Part shown: positions 14,336-22,551 of the stretch, piece after piece
Layout: each line of letters starts with the position of its first letter
Position numbering within the stretch: the first letter of the stretch is position 1
Origin: Thiomargarita sp.
GTDB taxonomy: Bacteria > Pseudomonadota > Gammaproteobacteria > Beggiatoales > Beggiatoaceae
DNA length: 22,757 nt
Direction: 5' to 3'
NCBI GenBank assembly: GCA_020721025.1
Contig: DYNO01000032.1
Span: 1 to 22,757, forward strand
The notes under the pieces: generated by a model
What the model saw: only the letters and a program-made list of their open reading frames with translations
What the model was told of the DNA's origin: nothing
Databases searched by the model: none
Translations under genes and position numbers: made by a program

Positions 14336-14594
14336 ATTCTCTACCCAGCAACGGACGATCTTGACGTTGTTCTCGTTGCCAAGCCACTGGGTCAGCGATA
14401 TCAGCAAAAGGATTTAATGCCGTTGCTTGAGTGAGTGCTGCCGCTAACCGTTCTTGACGCTCTTGTACTGAAATAGATTCACGTTGTCCGCGAGTTTTGG
14501 ATTCAAGATAAATTGCGTAGTTTAGGAGTTCTGCTTGTAATTGCAATGGTAAGGCAGCCGCATGTTGTTGAACTTGATGTAATAATGTAGTCAT
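14325..14594 (-). CDS. antitoxin of the VapBC-type pair (DUF2281-like)
   Basis: This 89-aa protein from the ATG at 14594 sits immediately upstream of and overlapping vapC. The N-terminus, LLHQVQQHAAALPLQLQAELLNYAIYLESK (about 4-33), has the leucine-patterned helix of the DUF2281/antitoxin families (compare LPxxxQxEVLDFIxFL). The C-terminus, with NPFADIADPVAWQREQRQDRPLLGR, is the flexible toxin-neutralising tail. A longer frame back to 14771 is a shadow of the oppositely directed protease gene. The pair is presumably autoregulated; a dyad at 14604-14624 lies over the start region. Confidence 0.8.
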   Translation of the reverse strand: MTTLLHQVQQHAAALPLQLQAELLNYAIYLESKTRGQRESISVQERQERLAAALTQATALNPFADIADPVAWQREQRQDRPLLGREYVD

Positions 14595-14603
14595 CGTATT
14601 ATC

Positions 14604-14624
14604 TTGGTGAATTGGTAATTCCAA
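14604..14624. promoter_or_regulatory. dyad in the divergent vapBC/protease spacer
   Basis: TTGGTGAATT-GGT-AATTCCAA is an imperfect palindrome (stem GAATT/AATTC perfect, outer TTGG/CCAA with one extra base), 10 bp upstream of the antitoxin start and 25 bp upstream of the protease start. Antitoxins of this type usually repress their own operon through such a site, so it is a candidate operator. Confidence 0.4.
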
Positions 14625-14648
14625 ATTATATTTCAAAGTGGAGCGAAC

Positions 14649-16937
14649 ATGACGACTGCCCCTGCTGTGAATCACTTGTTGGAGCGCGCCGTTGTTAAAG
14701 TGTTGATTAATGACACGTTCAAGGGAACATGTTTTTTTATTTCCCCGGATTACGTGTTGACTGCGTATCATTGTTTAAATACATTGGTGGATGGTCAGAA
14801 TATTTACGTTGAAAATCAGACCTATGGACGAATGCGGGTGCTGTTGGAACGGGAGAAATCCTTGCCGGATCCAAAGCAGGATATAGCGGTGTTGCAGTTG
14901 GTTGATAAGGAAGTGGCTGATTTTCTGCCCTTGGGTGTGGTGAATGAAACGCAGCGCGGCGATGAGATTTTAGCGGTGGGTTATCCAGCGGGGATTCTGA
15001 GTTTTATTTCTGGCGAGATTCACGGTTTTCCAGAGGAGTTTCCACAGCAATTTTTTAATAATGCGATGAAGGCGAAAGGGCAGAGCGGTGGCGTGGTTTA
15101 TCATCCCACTTTGCGACGGGTGGTGGGAATTGCGCTGGAATTGTATCATCAACAGGTGGTGGCAAATGGTGGCTTGGCGGGACGTTTTGATGTATTACTG
15201 CGACAGTGGCAGGCATTGGAAACGTTGAATCAACAGGCAATTGCTCGCTGGGATAACCTGTTGCAACCGAAACCGTTGTTGTCAAAACCGATTGTGATGA
15301 CGTGGGGCAGTGTGATTTCAGCGGTGTTGTTGATAATGTGGCTGTTGTTGGGGCGCATTGATAATACCGTTGTCAACAACAATGCTTACTACGGCATTTC
15401 TCCAGAGACATTCGCAAAATATACCTCTGATTTGGGCGTGACGGATGCAGCGTTGACTAACTTTTTCAAGATTTTAGAACAAAATAAGGTTGACCGCCTT
15501 GATTTGGATAAGCGGTTAAGCGAAATTGCGCAACATTATAAAGAGTTACTGGCAAAAGCACAGATGTTGACTTCTACAGACTCTGAAGTGCAGAAGTTAC
15601 GACAAGAGGCTGTAAAAGCCATAGAAAAGTTTGACTTTGAGAATGCAGACAAGTGGTTGAAAGAAGCTCAAGAAAAAGATGATTCTGCGATTCAAGTTTT
15701 AGAAACCGAGGACAAACGAATACAGGAAGCAATCAACGAGCGCAAATTGTCTCGTGTGGATTCGTTGGTTACGTTAGCAAATTCCAAAGCTACCCAGTTA
15801 AAGTATGTTGAGGCAGCTGATTATTACCAACAAGTTGCTAAATTGTTGCCAGTGGGGCATGAAAAAGACAAAGGCGATTATCTGAATAATGCTGGACTTG
15901 CTCTTCACCGTGTTGGCAAGTATCAACAAGCTCTTCCATTGTATCAGGAAGCATTAAGAATTCGCGAACAAGTTTTAAGCAAACAACATAAGGATTATGC
16001 AGAAAGTCTTAATAATCTCGCTGAGTTACATCGAGAACAAGGACAATATGAGCGCGCCCTTCCGTTGTATCAAGAAGCATTAATAACTTATGAGCAGGTT
16101 TTAGGCAAGCAGAATCCGTATTATGCTGAAACACTCAATAATCTTGCATTATTATATCAATCACAACGACAGTATGAACAAGCCTTGCCATTGCTGAAAG
16201 ATGCGTTAGAAATTCGTGAACACTTAGGTACGCAATCTAAGGATTATGCAGAAAGTCTTAATAACCTCGCTTTGTTCTATTACATACAAAAAAAGTATGA
16301 ACAAGCTCTTCCACTATATCAAAAGTCATTAAAGATTCGAGAGCAAGTCTTAGGCAAGGAACATCCGGATTATGCCCAAAGCCTCAACAATCTCGCTTTG
16401 TTGTATAACTCACAAGGGAAGTATGAGGAAGCGTTGCCGTTGTATCAAGAGGCTTTAAAGATTCGTGAACAAGTCTTAGGCAAGGAACACCCGTATTATG
16501 CCCTAAGCCTCAACAATCTCGCTGAATTGTATAGAACACAAGGGAAGTATGAGGAAGCGTTGCCATGGTATCAACAAGCATACCATATTTTCAAAAATGC
16601 TTTAGGTGAGAAACACCCTAATACCCAAGTAGTTGCTAAAAATTTACGCAGAGCACAAGATTATCTCGATGGAAAGAAGTATCAAGTCATTGTGGAACAA
16701 GTTTTACCTGATAGCCGCGCTGTGCAATTAGGCATTCAAGCCGGTGACATTTTCACGCATTATGATCAACAACCGATTTTGGATAGCGCGCAATTCATTC
16801 AAGGACGTGCCAAAGAACCCGCCGACGGTGCTGCCAAAGAACTCACGGTGTTACGCGATGACAAGTCATTGACTTTTCAACTAAAATCTAGCAAAATTGG
16901 GGTGGAGTTGGAAGAGAAGTTGAAATCTGAACCCTAA
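14649..16937 (+). CDS. membrane trypsin-like protease with coiled-coil module, TPR repeats and C-terminal PDZ
   Basis: This 762-aa multidomain protein starts at an ATG with GGAG at 14640-14643. Residues 1-190 are a trypsin/DegP-like serine protease with a full triad: H41 in LTAYHC, D78 in DIAVL and S146 in GQSGG. There is no signal peptide; a single membrane segment lies at about 217-234. Next is a module NAYYGISPETFAKYTS...LTNFFKILEQNKVDRLDLDKRLSEIAQHYKEL (245-300), which I recall preceding TPR arrays in Beggiatoa and methanotroph proteins, followed by a coiled coil. Six kinesin-light-chain-type TPRs of 42 aa (about 408-660; LNNLAxLYxxQGKYEEALPLYQEAL) come next, then a PDZ-like domain (676-750, DSRAVQLGIQAGDIFTHYDQQPI). 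Architecture suggests stress sensing or substrate docking with proteolytic output; topology and substrate are inferred only. It is divergent from vapBC. Confidence 0.9.
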   Translation: MTTAPAVNHLLERAVVKVLINDTFKGTCFFISPDYVLTAYHCLNTLVDGQNIYVENQTYGRMRVLLEREKSLPDPKQDIAVLQLVDKEVADFLPLGVVNETQRGDEILAVGYPAGILSFISGEIHGFPEEFPQQFFNNAMKAKGQSGGVVYHPTLRRVVGIALELYHQQVVANGGLAGRFDVLLRQWQALETLNQQAIARWDNLLQPKPLLSKPIVMTWGSVISAVLLIMWLLLGRIDNTVVNNNAYYGISPETFAKYTSDLGVTDAALTNFFKILEQNKVDRLDLDKRLSEIAQHYKELLAKAQMLTSTDSEVQKLRQEAVKAIEKFDFENADKWLKEAQEKDDSAIQVLETEDKRIQEAINERKLSRVDSLVTLANSKATQLKYVEAADYYQQVAKLLPVGHEKDKGDYLNNAGLALHRVGKYQQALPLYQEALRIREQVLSKQHKDYAESLNNLAELHREQGQYERALPLYQEALITYEQVLGKQNPYYAETLNNLALLYQSQRQYEQALPLLKDALEIREHLGTQSKDYAESLNNLALFYYIQKKYEQALPLYQKSLKIREQVLGKEHPDYAQSLNNLALLYNSQGKYEEALPLYQEALKIREQVLGKEHPYYALSLNNLAELYRTQGKYEEALPWYQQAYHIFKNALGEKHPNTQVVAKNLRRAQDYLDGKKYQVIVEQVLPDSRAVQLGIQAGDIFTHYDQQPILDSAQFIQGRAKEPADGAAKELTVLRDDKSLTFQLKSSKIGVELEEKLKSEP
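16331..16582 (+). repeat. two nearly identical 126-bp TPR units
   Basis: Units at about 16331-16456 and 16457-16582 share long identical DNA runs (for example around CTTAGGCAAGGAACA and CAAGGGAAGTATGAGGAAGC) and are offset by exactly 126 bp, one 42-residue TPR. The remaining TPRs of the gene are clearly more diverged, so this pair arose by a recent in-frame duplication or conversion. Confidence 0.85.
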
Positions 16938-17026
16938 TTTGCTTGATTGGCATAATTAAAGCCGTTATTAGGAAAATTAAGGTTCAGACACCACGCTTGC
17001 TGTGAGAACTTCAACTTATTGAGTTG

Positions 17027-18349
17027 TCACCATGATTGTTGATTTTCAATGGCATTTTGATCGCTACGCATCTTTTTACGTTCACGAGACCAACTTTCTG
17101 GACTGGCAAGACTCCCCGCCGCTTTTTCGTTGCTATCCTTTTGTTTTTGCAAACGTTCTGAACCATATTTTTTCGCTTCTTGATCCAAATAATCGACATT
17201 ACGCCGCAATAATTCTTCCGCTTCCTTCGTTTTGCCAACATCACGCAATTTAATCGCTTCCTTATTCTTTTCTAACGCAATTTGCTCAGTGACGGCAACC
17301 ATCACGTCTTTATCGACCGCTTCCTCCACAAGACGCGGATTTGCAGTGAAACGTAGCGAGGCGGCATGAGTCAGATGTTCAGTGCGATGGGTGGTCATGT
17401 CTAAATAAGCTACGGCAACTTGGGCAATCTCTCGCTGACTTTCCGCCGCGGTGGCAGGCACTTCAACTTCGAGCAAGATATATTTTTCTTGATTTCCATA
17501 GAGTTGATTCAATTTGGCAGTGACTTGTTGACCACGAATATCGGCTTCACGCCCCAAAACTCGCACCGGACGAATCCCTTCTGCACAATGGATAGTTACC
17601 GTAATTTCTTGTGCCACCACCGATAAAACGTCGCCGAATTCTTGGTTAAAAATACGCACTAAATCCGTCGCATTCTCGACAAAGGCATGATTGCCATCGC
17701 TTTTATTTGCCAACTGCGTCATCAAATCTTCGTTATATCCTAATCCTAAGCCCAACGTGGTGACAGAAATTCCCTCTTTGATCAGCGAAGCTCCCAAATC
17801 TGCCAATTCCTCTGGCGAACTCCGTCCCACATTGGCTAATCCGTCCGACAACAAGATGACGCGATTAACATGTTGTTTGTCTTGAAATTTGCGTACTTCC
17901 GCCGCGCCCTTACTCACACCGGCAAATAACGCGGTACTTTCTCGCGGTTGAATTTTATTGATAGCCGCGATAATTTTTTCTTTATCAGAGGCTTTGGTTG
18001 CCGGTACCAGCACTTCAACGGTGGTATCGTACACCACTATCGCCACAATATCTTGATTATTCAGATGATGAATCGCAGTGATGGCGGCTTCTTTGGCTTG
18101 CTCAATTTTTTGCCCCGACATCGAACCAGAGCGATCCAACACAATGGCAATATTGGTGGGAATGCGTTGTTCTTTCTGTTCAATGGGTATGCCACGCAAA
18201 CTGACTTTGACATAAGCCAATTGTTTTTGGTCAGCTAAAATAGCCGAAGTATTCAAGGTCGTTTTCAACTGGATGGTGTGCGCGTGCGCTGGAAAATAAG
18301 CCATGGTACACATGACCAGTAGGATAACTTGAAATAGATGATGCGTCAT
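17027..18349 (-). CDS. exported von Willebrand factor A domain protein
   Basis: This is a 440-aa protein from the ATG at 18349, chosen because GGAG lies 8 bases upstream; the frame itself runs 16 codons further. A signal peptide covers about 1-24 (HHLFQVILLVMCTMAYFPAHA). The VWA domain (about 60-240) has a complete metal-ion adhesion site: DRSGSM (72-77), T139 in RESTALFAG and D169 in LLSDGLAN. After it come a beta-rich region typical of the YfbK/CaCC-like VWA proteins (about 245-340) and a helical, highly charged tail (350-440) ending in basic residues. Such proteins bind ligands through Mg at the cell surface or in the periplasm. It is convergent with the trypsin-TPR gene. The binding partner is unknown. 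Confidence 0.9.
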   Translation of the reverse strand: MTHHLFQVILLVMCTMAYFPAHAHTIQLKTTLNTSAILADQKQLAYVKVSLRGIPIEQKEQRIPTNIAIVLDRSGSMSGQKIEQAKEAAITAIHHLNNQDIVAIVVYDTTVEVLVPATKASDKEKIIAAINKIQPRESTALFAGVSKGAAEVRKFQDKQHVNRVILLSDGLANVGRSSPEELADLGASLIKEGISVTTLGLGLGYNEDLMTQLANKSDGNHAFVENATDLVRIFNQEFGDVLSVVAQEITVTIHCAEGIRPVRVLGREADIRGQQVTAKLNQLYGNQEKYILLEVEVPATAAESQREIAQVAVAYLDMTTHRTEHLTHAASLRFTANPRLVEEAVDKDVMVAVTEQIALEKNKEAIKLRDVGKTKEAEELLRRNVDYLDQEAKKYGSERLQKQKDSNEKAAGSLASPESWSRERKKMRSDQNAIENQQSW

Positions 18350-18397
18350 AATTGCCACTCCTATTTTGTAACAAACGAAGGAAATTATAAATGACAA

Positions 18398-18572
18398 GCC
18401 TGTTTTCTTGAGAATTTTGCGAACTGTTTCAGATTCACAGATTCATCATCACCAGTTGAATGGGTTCATCTGCATCTAACAAGCCAGATAATTGCTCACG
18501 AATACAACTCAACTGACCAGCGGAAAATAGCGACTTGGAAAATGAGTGTTGGATGGCGAGGAAAATTTGGAA
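18398..18572. other. spacer between Uma2 and VWA genes; possible gene debris
   Basis: On the minus strand, in frame with and directly after the Uma2 stop, 46 codons stay open and end in SGLLDADEPIQLVMMNL before a TGA at about 18432. This reads like a protein C-terminus but I cannot name it; it has no start or Shine-Dalgarno of its own. Confidence 0.25.
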
Positions 18573-19040
18573 TTAAACAAAAATCTGGGCAATGGGAAGA
18601 CGAATATTGAGGGCAGAATCAATCACTTCCCCGCTGACGAAACTTTGAGAATGTTGCATATCTGGATAAATGGAAATGACCTTGAGCGTCGGTTCGACCA
18701 ACCAACATGATTGCACGCCGAGCGCAAAATAGAGTTTGAATTTTTGAATTAAATCATAGAGATTTTGTTTCGGTGACACAATTTCAATAATTAACAACGG
18801 TGGTTCAGTCATTTTCAGCAAATCGTCAGCGTGCATTAAGCCGCGTGGTGGATAGAGACAAATATCTGGTTTTAATTCTTTAATTTCAGTCAGTTGTAAT
18901 GCACTGGTATCTAAACTTAATTCCGTGAAAACAGCATACGCGCCGAGATTCTTGAATAACCAAGTTAAATGCGCTTGAAGATAACTGTGGTTATACGATC
19001 CCATGATGTCCTCATCAGCTTGCAATAATACGGTATTCAT
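18573..19040 (-). CDS. Uma2 family (DUF820) PD-(D/E)XK nuclease-like protein
   Basis: This 155-aa protein belongs to the Uma2/DUF820 family, extremely expanded in cyanobacteria and seen in filamentous sulfur bacteria. The core is present: ELKPDICLYP (55-64, D59), PLLIIEIVSPKQN (81-93, E86 of the ExVS signature) and LIQKFKLYFALGVQSCWLVEP (97-117, usually K-x3-Y-x3-GVxEYWLVDP). It is slightly short at the N-terminus compared with the usual 180-200 aa, but the catalytic part is complete. Family members are assumed to be restriction-like endonucleases; the real role is unproven. It lies upstream of VWA on the same strand and downstream of an XRE regulator. Confidence 0.85.
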   Translation of the reverse strand: MNTVLLQADEDIMGSYNHSYLQAHLTWLFKNLGAYAVFTELSLDTSALQLTEIKELKPDICLYPPRGLMHADDLLKMTEPPLLIIEIVSPKQNLYDLIQKFKLYFALGVQSCWLVEPTLKVISIYPDMQHSQSFVSGEVIDSALNIRLPIAQIFV

Positions 19041-19082
19041 CCAACCACCTCATTATAATTTGATAATTAAAGCTAAAATGAT

Positions 19083-19538
19083 TTATTGCTGTGAAGAAAG
19101 GGGAGTTTTCAATAACCCAACCATAGTTCTCAGGACATCAACCTGTTGTTGCAGTAAGTCAATTTCTCGATTTTTTTGGCTGAGTTCTTGGTCTTTTTGT
19201 TCAATCATTAATTGTAATTTTTCATTTTCATGTTGAAATTTAGCGGCTTCGCAGGAATAAACATTGACAGTTGAATGATGTGGATTATTAGCATGAGCAT
19301 CTTGCCCCGCAATTACATTAAATACATTCTTCTCATTTAATCCAATTAAGTCAGTCACTTCAATTTCAAACAATTTAGCGATTTGTTGTAGTCTCGAAAA
19401 CGGGACATCGGTTTGACCGTGCTCAATTTTTGCGTAGCCACTGATAACCATGTGTAATTTTGCTGCGGTTTCCTCTTGTGTCCACCCTTTGAACAATCTC
19501 ATGAATCTGATTTTTTCTGCAAGTTTCACGATCATCAC
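19083..19538 (-). CDS. XRE-family helix-turn-helix regulator with coiled-coil tail
   Basis: This 151-aa protein has a Cro/C1-type HTH domain at about 6-66: IRFMRLFKGWTQEETAAKLHM then GYAKIEHGQTDVPFSRLQQIAKLF. A spacer and a C-terminal coiled coil (about 98-140, EKLQLMIEQKDQELSQKNREIDLLQQ) suggest dimer or higher-order binding. The opening M-M allows a start at 19538 or 19535; GAGAG lies just upstream. The divergent secreted-protein gene shares its 96-bp promoter region, which holds an AGTGGT-N7-ACCACT dyad near this gene's start, a plausible site of autoregulation. Confidence 0.88.
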   Translation of the reverse strand: MMIVKLAEKIRFMRLFKGWTQEETAAKLHMVISGYAKIEHGQTDVPFSRLQQIAKLFEIEVTDLIGLNEKNVFNVIAGQDAHANNPHHSTVNVYSCEAAKFQHENEKLQLMIEQKDQELSQKNREIDLLQQQVDVLRTMVGLLKTPLSSQQ

Positions 19539-19542
19539 TCTC

Positions 19543-19561
19543 AGTGGTGCTCATAACCACT
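19543..19561. promoter_or_regulatory. candidate operator dyad in the XRE/secreted-protein spacer
   Basis: AGTGGT (19543-19548) and ACCACT (19556-19561) are perfect inverted repeats around a 7-bp centre; the flanks CTC/CAA extend the match partly. It lies directly upstream of the XRE start (19538), as expected for autorepression. It is 9 bases from the -35 box of the divergent gene. Confidence 0.5.
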
Positions 19562-19570
19562 CAAACCATT

Positions 19571-19599
19571 TTGAATTTAAATAGATTAAAGACTACAAT
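19571..19599 (+). promoter_or_regulatory. sigma-70 promoter of the secreted two-repeat protein
   Basis: TTGAAT (19571-19576) and TACAAT (19594-19599) are separated by exactly 17 bp and close to the TTGACA/TATAAT consensus. Transcription would begin near 19606, giving a leader of about 30 bases that contains the GAAGGAG Shine-Dalgarno at 19621-19627. Confidence 0.7.
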
Positions 19600-19634
19600 A
19601 TTCACTCTCTTATATCAAGTGAAGGAGTCATATT

Positions 19635-21230
19635 GTGTCATTGTACCAGCGTAGTTTTCATCTGTCATTCAGAAAGTTTGTAAGTCTTTCTGCTTGTCAG
19701 GCTGTTTTACTCTCATTTTTTCTGTCCCTTGCTTCATTCACCCATGCCGAATCTGTCACAACGGCGAATTTGTCAGGTTATGAATTCTACTATGTTTTGG
19801 TAGATAGTGCGGATAACAATACTGTTTATGCCCTCATGGGTACAAAATCTACTTCTCCCTGTTATGCAGACGGCGATGGAACAAAGTTTTGCAAGCGTAG
19901 CATGTATTTGGCGAGAGTTGATCGTAATCAGTTGAATAAACTATATTTAGGTGATTATTACTTAAGTTCCGCTTCTGATGCAACTGTAACAGCACAGGAC
20001 AAATATCTGAATAGTTGGCAGGGAGCGGTGGCGAAATTTGGAAACACGGTGAATGTGTTTTTCAACCATAAAGCAAGTGATGGCACTTATTTCATGTCGA
20101 GCAAGCTATTTATCGTCAGTGCTCCATCAGGAGTGAACAGCTTAACTAAAACCTCTGAAAAAACTCCATTTAGCGATAATAACTGGGGATGGTATCCCAA
20201 AGCACTTTACAGTGGAGAGGTTGAACATTTTTCCTACAATGGATATCAGAGATGTCGTGATAGCCAATGTGGAGAACAGTTTTCTTCTTCTGTGGGTGGA
20301 ACAGTAATGATGCAAGAATATCGCACATCAATGCTAACTGATTCTCAAGCTATTATGCCAGAAGTGAATAATGCAGACATTGCAGCAAAAATTATTGCTA
20401 AGGCGACAGGGGTCAGTTTTAGTTCGGGAAGAATCAATGGAATTAGTACCCGTGCTAGTGTTGGAAAAACTGCTGAGAAATACATGATGGCAGGGGTGTA
20501 TGTGCGTGGAACGGCTCAGAAAAAAGCATTGGTGCGCGCCACAGGAAATGGTCTATCAAAACAAGGCGTAAATACTTCACTTGACGCTAAACTGGAAGTG
20601 TATGAACTTGCAAAAAATGAGAAGATAGACTGGAATGATGATTGGAAACAACATTCAACCTCTTCAGCCGTACAAAATGCGGGTGGAATGTCAGATGATC
20701 ATGATGCTGCATTGATTTCTGGTTTGAATCAAGGCTATTATTCAATGGTCGTGATGCCCAGTGGCGGAAGTATGACTTCTGGTGGAGGTGGGACAGAAGG
20801 CATTGGATTGGTTGAAGTTTATGACAATGATCCTGCTTCGACAAGCCGTTTATCCGGCATCAGTACACGTAGTTATGTGGGTTCAGCAGCGGCTGACTAC
20901 ATGTATGCGGGACTTGCAATTCAAGGCGGTAGTTTGAGACTATTGATACGCGGACTAGGGAAAGGATTGGTTGCTCAAGGAGTTGCTGGCGCGTTGGATG
21001 ATGCGGTAATTACGGTGCGTAAAGCCGATGGTACCGTAGTTGATAGTAATGATAACTGGCAAGATCATCCTTCTTACTCAGTATTGACGCAACGTGGACA
21101 AGCACCAAAAGAAAGCTCGGATGCAGCGATGATTATCAACCTATTTGAAGGATTATATACCATCGAAGTGAAATCAGCCAAAGGTGGTACTGGAGTCGCA
21201 TTAATTGAAGTTTATGAAATTATTGATTAA
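19635..21230 (+). CDS. secreted protein with two C-terminal beta-type repeats
   Basis: This 531-aa protein starts at a GTG, decided by GAAGGAG at 19621-19627. A long signal peptide (1-38, cut after THA) leads into a unique N-terminal domain (about 40-260) with four cysteines in two near pairs (C76/C86, C207/C212), probably disulfide-bonded outside the cytoplasm. The C-terminal half is two repeats (266-399 and 405-531) with the pattern GISTR-x-x-VG, LxRxxGxGLxxQGV, NDDW or NDNWQ, then GLVEVYD/ALIEVYE. This matches a repeat I recall from exported Verrucomicrobia and Beggiatoa proteins with ISTRGxVG...LIRALGPSL...LVEVYD; its function is undetermined, presumably surface or matrix binding. The first repeat has an inserted Ser/Gly-rich loop (376-388). 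There is no membrane anchor or sorting signal. Confidence 0.85.
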   Translation: MSLYQRSFHLSFRKFVSLSACQAVLLSFFLSLASFTHAESVTTANLSGYEFYYVLVDSADNNTVYALMGTKSTSPCYADGDGTKFCKRSMYLARVDRNQLNKLYLGDYYLSSASDATVTAQDKYLNSWQGAVAKFGNTVNVFFNHKASDGTYFMSSKLFIVSAPSGVNSLTKTSEKTPFSDNNWGWYPKALYSGEVEHFSYNGYQRCRDSQCGEQFSSSVGGTVMMQEYRTSMLTDSQAIMPEVNNADIAAKIIAKATGVSFSSGRINGISTRASVGKTAEKYMMAGVYVRGTAQKKALVRATGNGLSKQGVNTSLDAKLEVYELAKNEKIDWNDDWKQHSTSSAVQNAGGMSDDHDAALISGLNQGYYSMVVMPSGGSMTSGGGGTEGIGLVEVYDNDPASTSRLSGISTRSYVGSAAADYMYAGLAIQGGSLRLLIRGLGKGLVAQGVAGALDDAVITVRKADGTVVDSNDNWQDHPSYSVLTQRGQAPKESSDAAMIINLFEGLYTIEVKSAKGGTGVALIEVYEIID

Positions 21231-21251
21231 ACTTTAAAAGTCCAACGCTCT

Positions 21252-21293
21252 AAAAAACCTGCACCTTGAACCATTTCGATATTCTTGGTGCAG
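21252..21293 (-). terminator. intrinsic-type terminator read on the minus strand
   Basis: On the minus strand CTGCACC (from 21293) pairs with GGTGCAG (ending 21259) around a 21-nt loop and is followed by GTTTTTT. It is well placed to end transcription arriving from the IS607/broken gene on that strand and to protect the convergent secreted-protein gene. The stem is modest at 7 bp. Confidence 0.55.
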
Positions 21294-21323
21294 AACATCT
21301 TGGTATTTTCTAGTTAATCCAGC

Positions 21324-21479
21324 CGTAATTGCATGAGTTGTTCTTGCCATTGTGCGATAAAGCTATCCAACAATAAATACTGTTGCTGAATCACAATCGC
21401 CTGTTACATTTCTGCTGAACACGGTTGAACATAACTGATCTTCCGTTCCAACAAATTCAGATTGATTTTTGGAGGATCA
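21324..21479 (-). pseudogene. C-terminal remnant of an unidentified gene next to the IS607 element
   Basis: Immediately after the tnpB stop, a minus-strand frame reads DPPKINLNLLERKISYV...CSAEM, an in-frame TAA (where CAA for Gln would fit), then QAIVIQQQYLLLDSFIAQWQ and EQLMQLRLD, ending in TAA at 21324. Composition and helix pattern look like a real protein end, but the family is not recognised. It may be the far flank of a gene that the IS607 entered, or older debris. Confidence 0.45.
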
Positions 21480-21480
21480 A

Positions 21481-22551
21481 TCAGGGCGTAACCGCCAAAG
21501 CACGAAGGAAAATCCCCCGTGCGCCGTTTAAATCTCGATCTACATCCGCACCACAACTGCATTTCATTCGTTTCTTGCTACCCATTTTGTGTTCAGTACC
21601 ACAATAAGAGCAGGTTTTGGTCGTATAGGCTTCGTTGACTTCAATCACTTCACACATTGCTTGTTGTCCACGAGCTTTCAAATATTCTTTGAAGCCATAG
21701 TGTCTAAAAGTCAACATGTTACGTGATGTGCTTGAAGCCAATTTAGTAACCATTTGTGAAGTTTCAAACGTTGGGATTAAAATTCGGTCGAAAGTGTGTA
21801 CCAGAAAATTTGCAACTTTCTTATGAAGTTCATTAATCAAATCCCAAATTCGCCAACGCATCCGTTCAGCCGCTTGTTTCAATCGACGTTTTTGCTTACA
21901 TTTCGCTTTTGAAATCTGAGACATAAGTTTGTCGAGATTCAAGCACAACCGATAAATACGTTGAAAATCCCCTTCACCAATCTTACCATGCAATACTTCC
22001 GAATAAAACGACATAAAAGTGCGAACTCCCGGATCGAGAGCCACTGCATCAATCCTTTGGTTTTCAGGTACTTGATACGGTAGCTTTTGGGGAATAATTA
22101 CAAAATAGCGGCTTCCTTCTCGAACAATCCGTGTACCTTCCAAATCCGTATGAAAAGTTTCAGACGCTTCAAATTCCAATTTAAACTTTTTACTACCAAA
22201 TACAAAATCTTGATTTAAAGCAATTTTATCAAACCCAAAACTTTGAATCGGATCACGCTTGGCACGAAAACTTACTTGCTGAAATTCGCCTGTTTTCAAG
22301 CATTTGGCTTTGGCGTTTTTGACAGCATTGCAAGCATCAGCCATCGCATGTTCACGGATTCTTTGCGGGCAGTCCATCGCCCAGTCGGGAATATCATCGC
22401 CTTTTTGTACAACTTTTCTCACGTCGTAAAGTGAGGCTTTCGTGCCTTCTTGACGTAAGTAGTTGATAGTACGGTTGTACCACCAACGACTTAAACCAAG
22501 ATATTTACGGGCGGTGTGTCGGTTTTTCGGGTAAATCCGAATCTTCTCTGA
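21481..22551 (-). CDS. tnpB: TnpB, RNA-guided endonuclease-like protein of an IS607-type element
   Basis: About 356 residues of clear homology begin near 22551 (SEKIRIYPKN). The frame is open upstream to 22749 but without a standard ATG, so the true start is uncertain and probably a rare codon inside the end of the recombinase gene. RuvC-like acids are all present: D in VALDPGVRTF (about 22035), E in IPTFETSQM (about 21765) and D in DVDRDLNGARG (about 21540). A zinc ribbon CSYC...CSC separates the last two. TnpB proteins cut DNA with a guide RNA transcribed from the element's end and favour its retention. The organisation, tnpA then overlapping tnpB, is that of IS607. The end RALAVTP is followed at once by unrelated-looking sequence, so the transposon end and guide-RNA region may be trimmed. 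Confidence 0.88.
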   Translation of the reverse strand, partial: SEKIRIYPKNRHTARKYLGLSRWWYNRTINYLRQEGTKASLYDVRKVVQKGDDIPDWAMDCPQRIREHAMADACNAVKNAKAKCLKTGEFQQVSFRAKRDPIQSFGFDKIALNQDFVFGSKKFKLEFEASETFHTDLEGTRIVREGSRYFVIIPQKLPYQVPENQRIDAVALDPGVRTFMSFYSEVLHGKIGEGDFQRIYRLCLNLDKLMSQISKAKCKQKRRLKQAAERMRWRIWDLINELHKKVANFLVHTFDRILIPTFETSQMVTKLASSTSRNMLTFRHYGFKEYLKARGQQAMCEVIEVNEAYTTKTCSYCGTEHKMGSKKRMKCSCGADVDRDLNGARGIFLRALAVTP

